From assembly GCA_001600635.1 (NCBI GenBank), contig BCKL01000023.1, forward strand, positions 415,328 to 479,327: DNA of 64,000 nt. Reading direction: 5' to 3'. The position numbers and the translations under genes were made by a program. Shown here one piece after another: positions 33,734-48,614 of the stretch (within the stretch, counting starts at the first letter, position 1; each line of letters starts with the position of its first letter). The notes under the pieces were generated by a model that was not told where the DNA came from, did not search any database, and saw only the letters and a program-made list of their open reading frames with translations. Source of the DNA: Leucosporidium creatinivorum (taxonomy: Eukaryota > Basidiomycota > Microbotryomycetes > Leucosporidiales > Leucosporidiaceae).

Positions 33734-36700
33734 TCACTTGGTGTCCATCTTCTCTTCCTCCTTCTCGAAGCCCTCGTTCTTCCTCAGCACGACGTCTGCG
33801 AGAAGGAGATGGGTCAGCGTTCGGCGCCGAGAGCAGAAGCGAAGAGCGAAACGACTCACAGCCCTCCAGCACATGCGAGTAGGACATGAACTCCTCGGTC
33901 GCCAGCTCTGCACGCTCGGTCTGGCCGAGACGAACGGGGGTTTGGTGAGTCTGGAAGCCCGAGATCGTTCGTGGCTTTCCGGCTTGTCCAACGACGTCGA
34001 CGGCCTAAAACGAGAGGAAGAGTCAGCGATGAGCTCGGCGAGAGGAGGAGAGCGCGAGAATAGACGCACCTGTCCGACACGAACGGTAGCAGGGAGAAGG
34101 TTGCCCTCTTCGTCGAAGGTGATAAGGAAGCGCTGTAGGAGCAAGAGAACGGTCAGCTTCGGCCGTCACTTCGCGCTCGAGTCGGCGACAACGCACAGGG
34201 TACATGGCCATGACGATGAAGTAGAGCATCCAGTGGCTCTTGTCGAGGACGAAGGCCTTGGCGTCGGTGAAGGAGATGATCATGGCGAGGAGACCGGCGA
34301 CGGCGACGGGAGACATGAGCGAGCGGTCGGTATGGAAGGGGTTGATGCCGATGGTTCCCTTGCCCATGTGGACGAGTCCCTGGTTGCGAGAAGGGAGAGG
34401 GTCGGCCTACGATCTCGACGGCTCACTAGCTCCGCAAAGGAGAAAGGCCAAACGTACCTGAGCGATCCTGACCATGAACAAGCAATGCGCCTCCTTGCTG
34501 TAGTAGCTAGCGAGTTGACGAAGCATCTGCGCCAGCCTGGCGTTGTTGGTACCAGCGCCGACGAGACCCATCGCCAAAATCGCATTGATGGCGACTTGCA
34601 GGTCGTTGTCGTGCGAGTACCGGGAGAGGGTGTCCATGATGGTGAGGACGGGGTTCGAGGCGCTCAGCATGCCGAGAGCGAGGGGCACTGCTCTCCGAAT
34701 GACGGGCTCGCCGTAGTGCATCTAAGGGAGCGAGGCGAGGTTAGCGCGAGCTCGACAACAGACGAAAGAGAAAGACGAACAAGGTGGTTGAACTGGCGAA
34801 TGGCCATGTCGGCTCCAACATCCTCTCCCATCGCGATGACGGCGATTCCAACGACGGCGAGAGCTTGGTGCAGGTCGTCGTCCTTCTCGGGGTCGAGGTG
34901 GTCATGGCAGTGTGCGAGCATCTCCTGGATCTTGAGCACGCTGCCCGTGCCGGCGAACGAGCAGATGTCGACGAGGACGAGCGCCTGCTTGCCGATAGGT
35001 CCCTCGACGGCCTTGAGCGTCTCGATCGTCGCGTCGGAAGCGTCTTGCCGTCCTGTAGGTGAAAAGGGAAATCAGCAACAGCGCCCGAGAACTCGATCGA
35101 ATCTCAACATACCAAGGAACAGCAGCGCCAATCCCAGACTGAGGAAACGGCCCCACTTGCTGTTGAGCTCGGCCTCCTCACGCTCCATCATCGTCTGCAA
35201 GATGGTCATGGTGACCTCTCCATCGCACGAGCCGACAAAGATGAATCCGAGGGCGAGAGCAGTCATCGAAGCGACCTCCATCGATACGGAGGTGTCGCCG
35301 ATTGCTGGGAGGAGGATCTCGCGAATGTCCTCGCGATGGGTTCCCGCGTAGGCGATTCCAATTCTGTGAGGGCGAGAAAGCGTTAGCTACGGACTCAAGA
35401 TCCGAAGCGCACCGTCGAACGCACCCGATGATGGCGGCGACACGAAGGGGAACGCTCTTGCTCTCGACGTGCTCGGACAGCAGGGCGAGGGCGGCGTCCA
35501 TCTCGGTGCGGATGCCAGAGTGGATGAGTCCGTTGGCGAGCATGGCTCCGGCCTTGATGTGCTCCTCGGTCGCGTAGGCGTACTTGTCGATCTGACTGAG
35601 TCCGACGTCGGTGTCCCAAAGCAAGCTCACTCCGAGCGAGGCAGCGGCCGAGAACATGCCTGTAGTGAAGCGAGGTTAGCGTGAAGCGACGTTCCGATGG
35701 AAAGAGAACAACCCACCATGCTCCTTGTTCTTGTAGATCCAGCTCTGTCCCTCCTCAGCCTCGACCATGAGCTTGTCATTTCCGAATCCGGCGTTGACGA
35801 AGGCGTTGACGAAGGTACCAGCGAGGTTTTGGCGAGCCGAGTCGACGTTGGCGGGAGCTCCCGAGCCTGTGAAAAGCGAGGGAAGGGTTAGCTCGACGCC
35901 TCGTTCGCTTGCACACCGCTCGCTCCGACTTACGTCCAGTCTCGAGGTGCGACTTGTAGATATCCTCCAGACTCTTGGGCTCGGTAACGTTGAGCTCCTT
36001 GCCGAAGAGCTTGAAGTTCTCCGAGAGCTTGGTGTTGTTGAGAATCTCGGTGAGGGTCTCATCCTCAGTCTCGATGTTGACCTGCTGGCGAGCGAGGATG
36101 TAGGCGAGCTGGCGGCGCATATGGCTGTTGAGGAAACGAGGGTCAGCGAAAACGAAGCATGCTACAAGAACAAGCCCAACTCACGGGTTGACCGGAGCTT
36201 CGAAGTCCTCCTTGATGAGCTCCTGGTCCTGAAGGCGAAGAGCGAGGGTCAAGCTCTCGGTGTACTTTCCGTGCTTGCGGTAGATCTCGCGGGCGGTCTT
36301 GAGGAAGAGCTTGTCGTCTGGGGGGATGAGGAGGCTGACGCAGGAGACCATATAGAGGCAGACGCGAGCGTAGGTGTTCTCGTCGACGTGAGGGATGATG
36401 GAGGGGATGGATTCGAGCTCGAGGAGGAGGTCGACGGCGTCGGCCTCGCCGTTGTGGGTGAGGAGGAAGGGGACGAGGCGGAGACCAAGAGCGAGCAGGT
36501 CGTCGGTCGGCCGGCGCGCGTCTGGGTCGCTGCGAGCGATGTACTCCTCTCCGAGCTCGGCAGCCAGATGCCTGTAAGGGTTAGGGTCAGCTCTAGTCTA
36601 GATATCAGTAACACTGCAATACTCACCTGACGTATTCATGGCCCCAAAGTCCTGGATCCTCCTCGCTGCCGCCGCTGAGCCTGTAGGTGAGGGTCTCCCG

Positions 36701-37349
36701 CTTGCCCGAGTCCGAGTAGGTCATCGCGAGGACGGAGAGGATGTCGGCAAACAGACTCTTGTCGCTGACGACGGGCTCCTTGCTGCCCAGTCCAACCGCC
36801 GAGGTGACGGAGTCGAGCAGCGACGACGCGGGGTGGTCGGGCCAGGATTGCTGAATCTTTGCGAGCTCGGCGTAGTGAGGGCGGAGGTACTTGAGAGGTT
36901 TGGGAACACTGGTGAGGGAGGAAGTCGAGGTGCGGATGAGGGTGCGGAGCGATTCGAGCGCGGGACGATACAGCGTCGTGTCGGATTCCTGGTGCGCGGG
37001 AGAGAGCGATGAGCAAGGGTCGCTGTAAGACGGTAGAGCTGCTACTCACCTTCAATCGCTCAACGAGCATTTCGAGCTCCCCTTTGAGTGCAGCATCCTC
37101 CTCGCTCTGTAGGGCAGAAGACACCGGTCAGTCAGTCAGCTCTTGCGCGTCGTCTACCTCCCCAAGCTGGGAGCTGTGAAAGCTGTAGCTCACCAGCTCG
37201 TCCGTCTCTGCCTTGAGCTCAGCTTTGGCCTTTGATACATTGTCCTCCTCCCTCGATTTGGGCTTGTCCTCGTCTGCTCGTTTAGGGTCCTTGGAAGGGA
37301 TGGGAGCCACCAGCGAGGCGATTCCCTTGGGATCGTTCTCCTCGGCCAT
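33734..37349 (-). CDS. RPN1: 26S proteasome non-ATPase regulatory subunit Rpn1
   Basis: The start ATG is at 37349 (MAEENDPKG) and the stop TGA at 33734-33736, with roughly 14 exons. The N-terminal acidic/Lys-rich linker ([15 protein letters not shown]) and [19 protein letters not shown] open the protein. Then come [45 protein letters not shown] and [12 protein letters not shown]-repeat-like segments follow ([101 protein letters not shown]). The C-terminus has [27 protein letters not shown]. Rpn1 forms a toroid in the proteasome base and docks ubiquitin-like domains of shuttle factors and Ubp6. The length and order match the family. Confidence 0.95.
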
Positions 37350-37714
37350 TACGTGCGAGAGAGCTGTAGTCGAGTATGTGGAAGCGAGGTGAAACGAGAG
37401 AGAGAGGAAGAGAGGAGAAGAAGCGAGATGTGCTGAGGTGCAGACGATGTGGCGGAAGGAGAGCCTCTCTCAGCCCATTACGCGGCCTTGAGCTGAGGAG
37501 GAGTCGACTGAGATGTACTCCATTGAGGTCGCTCAAGGCCAGGCTCGCTTCGCATAGCTCACTATAGCCCCATACTAAATATTTGAAGCGTTACAGCAAG
37601 CGTACAAAAGAATCAATGCTCAACTCGAGCCTGCGAAAGGACCGAAATCGACCAGCGGCGCCGACAGTAAACAGGGCTATCAATGGGGAGAGAGTGTACA
37701 GCATCGCCTCCACT
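37350..37714. promoter_or_regulatory. RPN1 upstream region
   Basis: 365 bp between the RPN1 start and the neighbouring F-box-like stop, both minus strand. The segment should carry the RPN1 promoter. I did not find a convincing proteasome-associated control element by eye. Confidence 0.4.
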
Positions 37715-39286
37715 TCAAAACAGCAGCACAGGCGCCTCGACTGCTTCCCCAACGAATAGCGTCCCCACGCTCTCGCACGTCTTTCGGACTTCATCCAGCT
37801 GCGCCGAAGTCCACTTCATCCTGTTGGGAGAGCGAGACGAGAGTCAGCGACGGCCTACAGAACGAGAGCGCTCCTTCGGACTCACCCGGAGCTGACGAAC
37901 AGCGAATCCAGCCTGCCCGAGGGGATCCTCTCGAGCGCGCTTCTCACATCCTCGGGCCTCAAGCGAGGCCAAGTGAAGCCAATTGACAGGGAGGAGAGGG
38001 GCAATCCCGCCAGCTCGGTCAAAATCCTATTGGATCCGACATGCTCCGTCTCGAGCTTGAGCCATTGGAGGAAGGGGCACAGCGTCGCGAGGTGGTCAAA
38101 GGGACATAGGAGCTGTTGCGCTGTGATGTGGGGAGGGGGGAGGGGGTCGTCGAGGCGCGTGGGGGGGATGTTACAGGCGCTGAGCTCGAGTTCGAGGAGG
38201 TTGGGGAGGGAGGAGAGCACTTGGACCAGGCCGAGGCGGGTCAATGTCGTAGTTCGGACGAGGTGGAGGGTCGTCAACGTCCCTTGAACGGCGGTGCATA
38301 GTGACAGCGTAGTAGCGTCGGATAAAGTAGGTGATTTGAGAGTCAGGCAACGGATGGGGAAGGCGAAGGTGGTGGCGCTGTCTTTGAGGGAGGTTTCAGA
38401 GACCGAAGGCGAGGGAAGGCGCCCGGCGGTAGGTTCAGCGTCGTCGTCCTCCTCGGCGTCGGTCTCTTGCGTAAGATCGATATGGTCGGAAAGGGGTGGT
38501 CTAGTGGACGATTCTGGATCATGGCTCGAGTCGACCGTATCATACTCGTCGTCGGTGTCCTCGGCGAGGGTGCCAGCCAGCTCTGAGCTCTCCTCCTCGG
38601 CCGACAACTCGTAGAGGGCGGTACAGTCGAGGGTGTGCAGCTTCGGCGTCGTGTGTAGAAAGTCGGCCAGTCGATCCCATCTCACCTTGCCCGTCTTGAG
38701 CAGCTCCAGATACTCAAAGCTCGAGTCGGCTCCAGCTGCAGCGGCTTGGCCCAGCGTCTTCCTCCAGAGCTTGGTGTCCTCCTCATCAGCCACCAGGCAG
38801 AGGTCGCGAAGATTGTGCATGAGCTTCAAGATGTGCGAAGCCTGCTGGCGACTCGGGAGAGCTGGGTTGGTGGGCTCCTTCGTCGAGTAGAGCAGCGTGA
38901 GGCGGCGGGTAGCTGAGGGAAGGGTCGCATCCTGCTTGAGAGCAGCGAGAAAGCTCTGCGCTTGAGTCCTCGTGCTGAGATACACCGTCTCGTGCAGCAG
39001 GCGTCTCCCAGGTCCTGCGTTCGTGGGGCCGCGAGTCAGAACTGCTGTAGCTTAGCGGTTGCAAAGCAAAAGACGTACCTAGAAAAGTCTTGCAGGTGAG
39101 CATGTAGCTGAGGATGCTCGCTCTTCTATCCCCGCGCTGGACGGCTGCTTTGAGAACGTCTGAGACGAGCTCGACGGGAAGCGATTGTATCCCAGTGGGG
39201 GTCGACGGCCTCGAAGGGATGGGCGAAAGCGGCAATGGCACCTGTGTAGGCGATGTAGGCGAAGGCGCAAGCCACGGCGGCGACAT
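37715..39286 (-). CDS. F-box/leucine-rich-repeat-like protein
   Basis: Three exons: about 39286-39079, 39017-37887 and ~37819-37715. The N-terminal region is Pro/Ser-rich and leads into IQSLPVELVSDVLKAA ... SYMLTCKTFLG, which has the LPxEL...I/V...L...C+ pattern of fungal F-box domains. RRLLHETVYLSTRTQAQSFL follows, then leucine-rich segments (ILKLMHNLRDLCLVAD, YLELLKTGKVRWDRL, LEYPLE-like LSSLPNLLELELSAC, LQWLKLETEHVGS, LAGLPLSSLSIGF), interrupted by a long acidic insert (ESSELAGTLAEDTDDEYD). F-box proteins recruit substrates to SCF ubiquitin ligases through Skp1; the target is unknown. The F-box is weak and could be missed by a strict profile, so this stays a probable call. Confidence 0.7.
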
Positions 39287-39426
39287 GTCGAATAAGCGAG
39301 CGATAAGGTCAGAGGCAAGGGGCGTTGCGAGCGAAGGCCCTCTTGGAGCTCTCGTTCGCCGGTGCTCCCACGGTAGAGCTGATCGGAAAGGTCTACAAGA
39401 ATATCACAATTCCAACAGTATATCCC

Positions 39427-42400
39427 TTACTCGACAACAGCAGCAGCGGGAGCGTCCTCCACCTTCTCCTCAGCCTTCGTCTCGGCCTCGACTCCCTCGT
39501 TCTCGGTCGACGCGGGCGTATCGGCACCGCTGGCAGTAGCGCTGGCATCCTCGGCAGCAGCACGAGCAACGTCCCTGGCCTTGGGCTGAGGCTTGTGCGG
39601 TGTGATGTCCTCCGAGAAGAGGCGCTGCGAGAGAGCACTGCCGAGCGAAAGACAGGCAGAGAAAATCAGGTCAGCTCGGGGGCGAAGCTCGCTAAAGGTG
39701 GAGCTCGAACGCACCTCTTGTCGGCCTTCTCGACCATGAGGTTGACCGAGATCTTGGACCGCCAGAACGGCAGGAAGAGGCTCTGCTCAAAGCTGTGAGG
39801 GAGAGGGAAGTCAGCGAAGGGTCCGAGTGCTCCAGAATAACGTAACACTCACGCAACCTCCTCTCCCTTGGCCTCGACTTGGATCATGCACGATCCGGGC
39901 TCCATCTCCTCGATCCGGGCCTTGAACTCGGCCTCCTCCAAGTCGACGATGGGGGTCGTAACGTTGCTCATCAGAGTCCTGAGCGTCTTGACATTGGCGT
40001 GGACGAGCCTCTTCTTGCCAAGGAACGGCCTCAGCACCTCGAGACCCTCCGAGTTGACGCGCCACTTGCAGCGGTAGGTGCCGTCTTTGCTCGAGTCTTG
40101 ACGAGTGAAGAGCTTGACGCCGCAGGAGATGAGGCGCATGCGGGAGTAGGTGTTGGCGAGGAGAAGAGAGCGGGCGAGGTTGGAGGTGAAGTAGATGGAA
40201 CGGAGGGGAGCGCCTTGGGCGTTGCGAACGAGGAGGGAGGAGGAGGGGAAGGAAGGGTCGAGGTCGAAGAAGTCCCTGTAGTAGAGAGGCGTAAGGTCAG
40301 CGATAGTACCAAGAGTGATGTGATGCTTGAACTCACATGATGAGCTTGACCTGCTCGTCCTCGGGCGAGAGGTAGATGAAGGGCTCCTCCTTGAACTCTC
40401 CAGGTCCACGCGAGAAGTTGGCGCCGACGATCTCGGCGGGGAGAGCAGCGGCGTCGACATCATCCTCGACAGCCGCATCGGCCTCTCCCTCGACCTTCTC
40501 AGCCTCGGCCTCAGCTGCGGGAGCGGGAGCGGCCGCCTCGACGGGCGCTTCGGCGACGACCTCGGCGGTAGCCTCCTCCTCTTGACGAGGGCGTTTCGTC
40601 TCAGGCTGCTCAGCGACGGGGGAGCTAGCGCGCTCGCGAACGGTTCCCTTGGGCTCACTGTAGGGTAGAAGTCGAGCGTCAGCAAGGGAATGAGAGCGCG
40701 AAGCAAGCGAGCAACTCACGCAGCGACCTCGGCCTCTGTTGAGGAAGGACCTCCCGCCTTGGTGAGCACACTGACGAAGAACGCGCCAGTGTCCTGAAGG
40801 TGAGGGTAAATTCTCAAGCAGCGCTCGAGTCCACGCTCGGCCTCCTTGCCGTTGGGCCAGAGAGTCTTGCTCCAGACCTTGCGGTGCTTCTTGTCGGGGT
40901 TGGCCTCGCGGTGAGCGGCGGTAGCCTCGGCGTCGTCAGGGTGGGGAGCGTTGCTGAGGGTGTTGTCGATGACGGACCAGGTGGTCATGCCCGGGCGGCG
41001 AATGAGGCCAGGGAGCATCTCGGGCACGTCGACTAGGGACATCTCTGCGCGTGATAAGTAGAGCGAAGTATCAGCAATACGATCTGAGTGCCGCGGAGAC
41101 ATGTAAGCCACGCACCAGGACACGCGGCAAGAGCAGCCGAGACGACGGCCTCGTTCTCGACGGGGTTCATCGAGCAAGTCGAGTAGACGAGACGTCCTCC
41201 AGGCTTGAGGAGTGCGATACCGCGCAGGAGAATCCTGAGCTGTAGCCTGTGGAGCGCGAGCGAGTGTCAGTTCTGAGCCTTGCGGACCTCGACCGAGCTT
41301 CTCAACCACTCACGAGTGCAGTCCGATTCCGTTTCCAGGGCTAAACTCCTTCCAGATGCCGACGTTCTTCCTCAGAGTTCCATCTCCACTGCAGGGCACA
41401 TCGGCGAGGATGCGATCAAACAGCAGAGGCTGGTACTTCTTCCTCTCGGCCTCGGACGACATCTTGACCTCGTCGTCGGCGACGAGCTTGTCGCTCTCCT
41501 GCTTGATGTCGCTGGGAAGACGGAGACCGGGGAGCTGAGTAGCGTCGTGGTTGGTGACCATCATGCCAGCGCCGGGTACTCGGTGCAGCGATTGGTGAAC
41601 GAGAAGATGGCAGCGCTTGGCGTCCGAATCGTTGGCGATGAGCATGCCGGTGGGGAGGGTGGAGAGAGCCTCGGCGGCTGAGGTGGAGGCGGAAGAGGCA
41701 GCGGCGGTCTTGGCGTGAAGAGCCTCGACGAGCTGGACGGACTTGGATCCAGGAGCAGCGCACATGTCGAGGACCTGCGAGAGCCGAAACGGGGGAGGTC
41801 AGCCGAGATGAGCTAGAGGAGGGCCGAGGGTGCTCGCAACGCACGTAGTGGTGCGGCTGGACGTCGAGAAGAAGAGGAGGGATCATAGAGACGGCTTCCT
41901 GGCGCGAGATGTTGCCGACGTCGGCCTCGTGAACGAGGAAGTGTTGGAACTTCTTGAACTGGTCCTGCTTGCGGATAGCCTGGCGGGGAGCCTTGAGCTG
42001 CCATGCGAATCCGTTGGGGTACCTGTGCGAGATCAAAAGGTCAGCAAGCAGCTACACGGCGCTCGGAGACGGGCGAAGGGAGCTCACCAGTCGATGGGCT
42101 TGGGAGCCTCGAGAGCCTGTCCATCGTACTCCTTGCCCGACAAGAAAGGAACAAAGACATCCTTGATCATCTGGTTGAGCCTAGGAGCGACTCTGTAATG
42201 TTGCACAGCGATTGGAAGCGACAAGGTCAGCTTCGAGGCGGACTTTCGCAGCTGCTCAAGCTGTAGAGCAAGTGAAACGACTCACTCGCGGCAGCCTGTG
42301 ATGCGGAAAGTGGTAGGCAGAGGCTCGTGTAGCGCAGCGTTGAAGGCGTCCCACTCATCCTCGGGTACAATCTTCTGCGCCTGCTCGAGTTCAACGAGAG

Positions 42401-42647
42401 AAAACAAGCGCGATCAGCTCTGCCTCGTTACGGAGAGGTTGTAAGGCAGTAGCATACCTTGTAATAGGCCTCAAAGCGAGGCGACTCGGTGACCGTGTTG
42501 GACCAGCGCTCGGTGCGAGGCCTGGCAGCTCCTCCTCCCCTTCCTCCTCCGCGTCCTCCTCGTCCTCCGCGACCAGATTTCTATGGCAGAGTGGTCAGTT
42601 CACGCCAGTCGAAGCTGATAGCAGCACGAGCTTACTCCTCTTCCCAT
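39427..42647 (-). CDS. NCL1: tRNA (cytosine-5-)-methyltransferase NCL1/TRM4 (NSUN2 type)
   Basis: The start ATG is at 42647. A 12-nt first exon (MGRG) joins to [17 protein letters not shown], an RGG-type tail absent from many homologues. The stop TAA is at 39427-39429; there are about 11 exons. Family marks: [60 protein letters not shown] (SAM motif I), [32 protein letters not shown] (motif IV with the PC catalytic-cycle Cys), and [20 protein letters not shown] (motif VI, TCS catalytic Cys). The C-terminal half has an Ala/Glu-rich insert before [15 protein letters not shown]. The enzyme methylates C34/C40/C48/49 of many tRNAs in the nucleus. Confidence 0.95.
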
Positions 42648-42833
42648 GTTTCTGACTAGACGAAGGATAGCTAGACGACGAAGCCTAGCGAAAAGAGGTG
42701 TGGGGAGAGGCAAGCCAGCCGCAAGCAGTTCGGCGCTCTTTCGCAAGGTCGAGTTGAAGCTACCATCGACTCGCAGAGGCCAGCAGAAGATCGGCTAGTT
42801 GACAACAGTACTTCAAGTTTCTCTCCTCCCTTC

Positions 42834-46970
<4,137 letters not shown>

Positions 46971-47254
46971 GGTGGAGAGAGAGAGCGGCTGTTGTGGAGA
47001 AGGAGGCGAGAGTCCAGCTGAGCTGTGAGACGGTGAAATTGAGCGCTCCGATGTCACGCGAGCCTAGCTTTCGAGCTGTAGAGCGGTAGGTCGGTGCGAG
47101 GAGACGAGACGAGGTAAGCGATTGGTACAAGGGAGAGTTAACAGTTGGACAGAGTCGAGTCGAGTCGAGTCGAGTCGCGTCTCTTAGACTCGAACCAGTC
47201 ACCAGTTCACTAGTCGGCCACTCCAATTCGCTTTACCACTACAGACCCAACGAA
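46971..47254. promoter_or_regulatory. Bidirectional promoter region PRP2/COQ4
   Basis: 284 bp lie between two divergent start codons. The region contains a perfect (GAGTC)5 run at 47152-47176 and a stretch at 47177-47245 that, on the minus strand, has tRNA-like A- and B-box words (TAGTGGTAAAG and GGTTCGAGTC) but no good cloverleaf. Confidence 0.5.
47152..47176. repeat. (GAGTC)5 pentanucleotide microsatellite
   Basis: Five perfect tandem GAGTC units in the divergent promoter between PRP2 and COQ4. Confidence 0.95.
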
Positions 47255-48338
47255 ATGAAGTGTTTAATCTGCTTCCCTCGACTGGCTACTACAGCCCCAA
47301 GCTGTACCCTTTCACCTCGACTCGCTCCTCCCTCTCCTCCTCGCTCGTTCGCCCATCTCCGTCACTCGTCTTCCACCTCGTCCAAACCATCCCTCTACCC
47401 AGGTCATGTACCAGTAAACCCTTTCCAAAACTCATTATTAGCAGTAGGCTCAGCTTTTGCTTCCTTGATCGATACTTCTCGCCACGGTCAGTCCACCTCT
47501 CTCTCTCTCTCTCTCCCTCTCTCTGTCCTAGCTCCCAGCTCACAGTCTGCTACCCAACAGACATGGTAGCAGTCCTCTCGGAAACCACCGGCGGACCATT
47601 CCTCGCTCGCCTACGCACAGAGATCCGCTCCACCCCTTCTGGCCGCTCGCTGCTCAGGGAACGACCGCGCATCACGGAGGAGAGCGTCAATTTGGACAAA
47701 CTCAGTCAGATGAAGGAAGGCAGCTTGGGGAGGGAATATGTCGACTGGTTGAAGAGGAACAAGGTCACCCCGGATACGAGGGATCCGGTGAGTAGTCGCT
47801 TGGGACGCTAGGGTGGTTGGAGAGAGCTCGGCGCAGGGGGGAAGGGCCGAGAAGTGGCATCTCACAGCTGACGACCCTTGCTCTCGCTACCCGACGACAC
47901 AAGGTCCGCTACATCGACGACCCCGAACTGGCCTACATCATGCAACGCTACCGCGAATCGCACGACTTCTACCACGTCCTCCTCGGCTTTGGCGTCTCCC
48001 TCCCCGCTGAACTCGTCGTCAAATGGTTCGAACTCTCCAACTTCAACCTGCCCGTCGCGCTCCTCTCCTCGATATTCGGTCCACTGAGGATGGAGGCTAG
48101 TGAGAGGAGACGGTTGATGAGCACTTATGGCAGTTGGGCGTTGAAGGCGGGCGCGCAGGCCCAGTGTTTGATTGGGGTCGAGTGGGAGAAGGAGTGGGAG
48201 AAGGATATGGGACAGTTGAGGAGGGAGTTGGGCGTGGTTCCACCGCCGGTACCGTTCAAGGCCTGGAGAGCAGAGGGCAGGAGGTTGAAGCGGGAGAAGG
48301 AGGAAGAGGAGCGGGCGGCCAAGGGTTACGCTGTGTAG
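47255..48338 (+). CDS. COQ4: Coenzyme Q biosynthesis protein Coq4
   Basis: Three exons (47255-47486, 47561-47787, 47904-48338) give 297 aa. A Ser/Arg/Pro-rich mitochondrial leader ends before LYPGHVPVNPFQNSLLAVGSAFAS, the conserved Coq4 entry segment. [55 protein letters not shown] and the metal-binding HDFYHVLLGFGVSLPAELVVKWFE (HDxxH plus distal Glu) follow. Coq4 scaffolds the CoQ synthome at the matrix face of the inner membrane and takes part in C1 decarboxylation/hydroxylation of the quinone precursor. The start was chosen because it gives the only targeting-like leader in frame. The C-terminal tail is Lys/Glu-rich. Confidence 0.95.
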
Positions 48339-48614
48339 GGTCGAGCTTGCGACGAACGAACCCATCGAGTATCACGCGTTGTTCGAGCTAGTGACATCCT
48401 CTAGCAATAGTGAGAGATGCTGCAAAGCGAGCTGTGGCTTCGGCGCAAGCTCGAGACTTCTCGGCCTTCTCGGCGGTCATGCGCTCGCTGGACTGATCAC
48501 CGCCTCGCCCGTCTCTGAAGCTCTTCGTGGTTGGTTGTACAACAGTTTGCGTCCACTCGGTAATGCTGAGAGCTACAGAGCCCCGCCTACGCCGACTTCG
48601 AGTGCCCCTCGACC

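Noticed and set aside
33414-35351. 645-residue plus-strand open frame opposite RPN1
   Set aside because: It runs through several confirmed RPN1 exons and introns on the other strand and shows no start context or domain; it is an antisense shadow.
47177-47250. Functional tRNA gene on the minus strand
   Set aside because: A- and B-box-like words exist, but T-stem and D-stem pairing is poor and no anticodon stem with T33 fits; kept only as a finding about the promoter.
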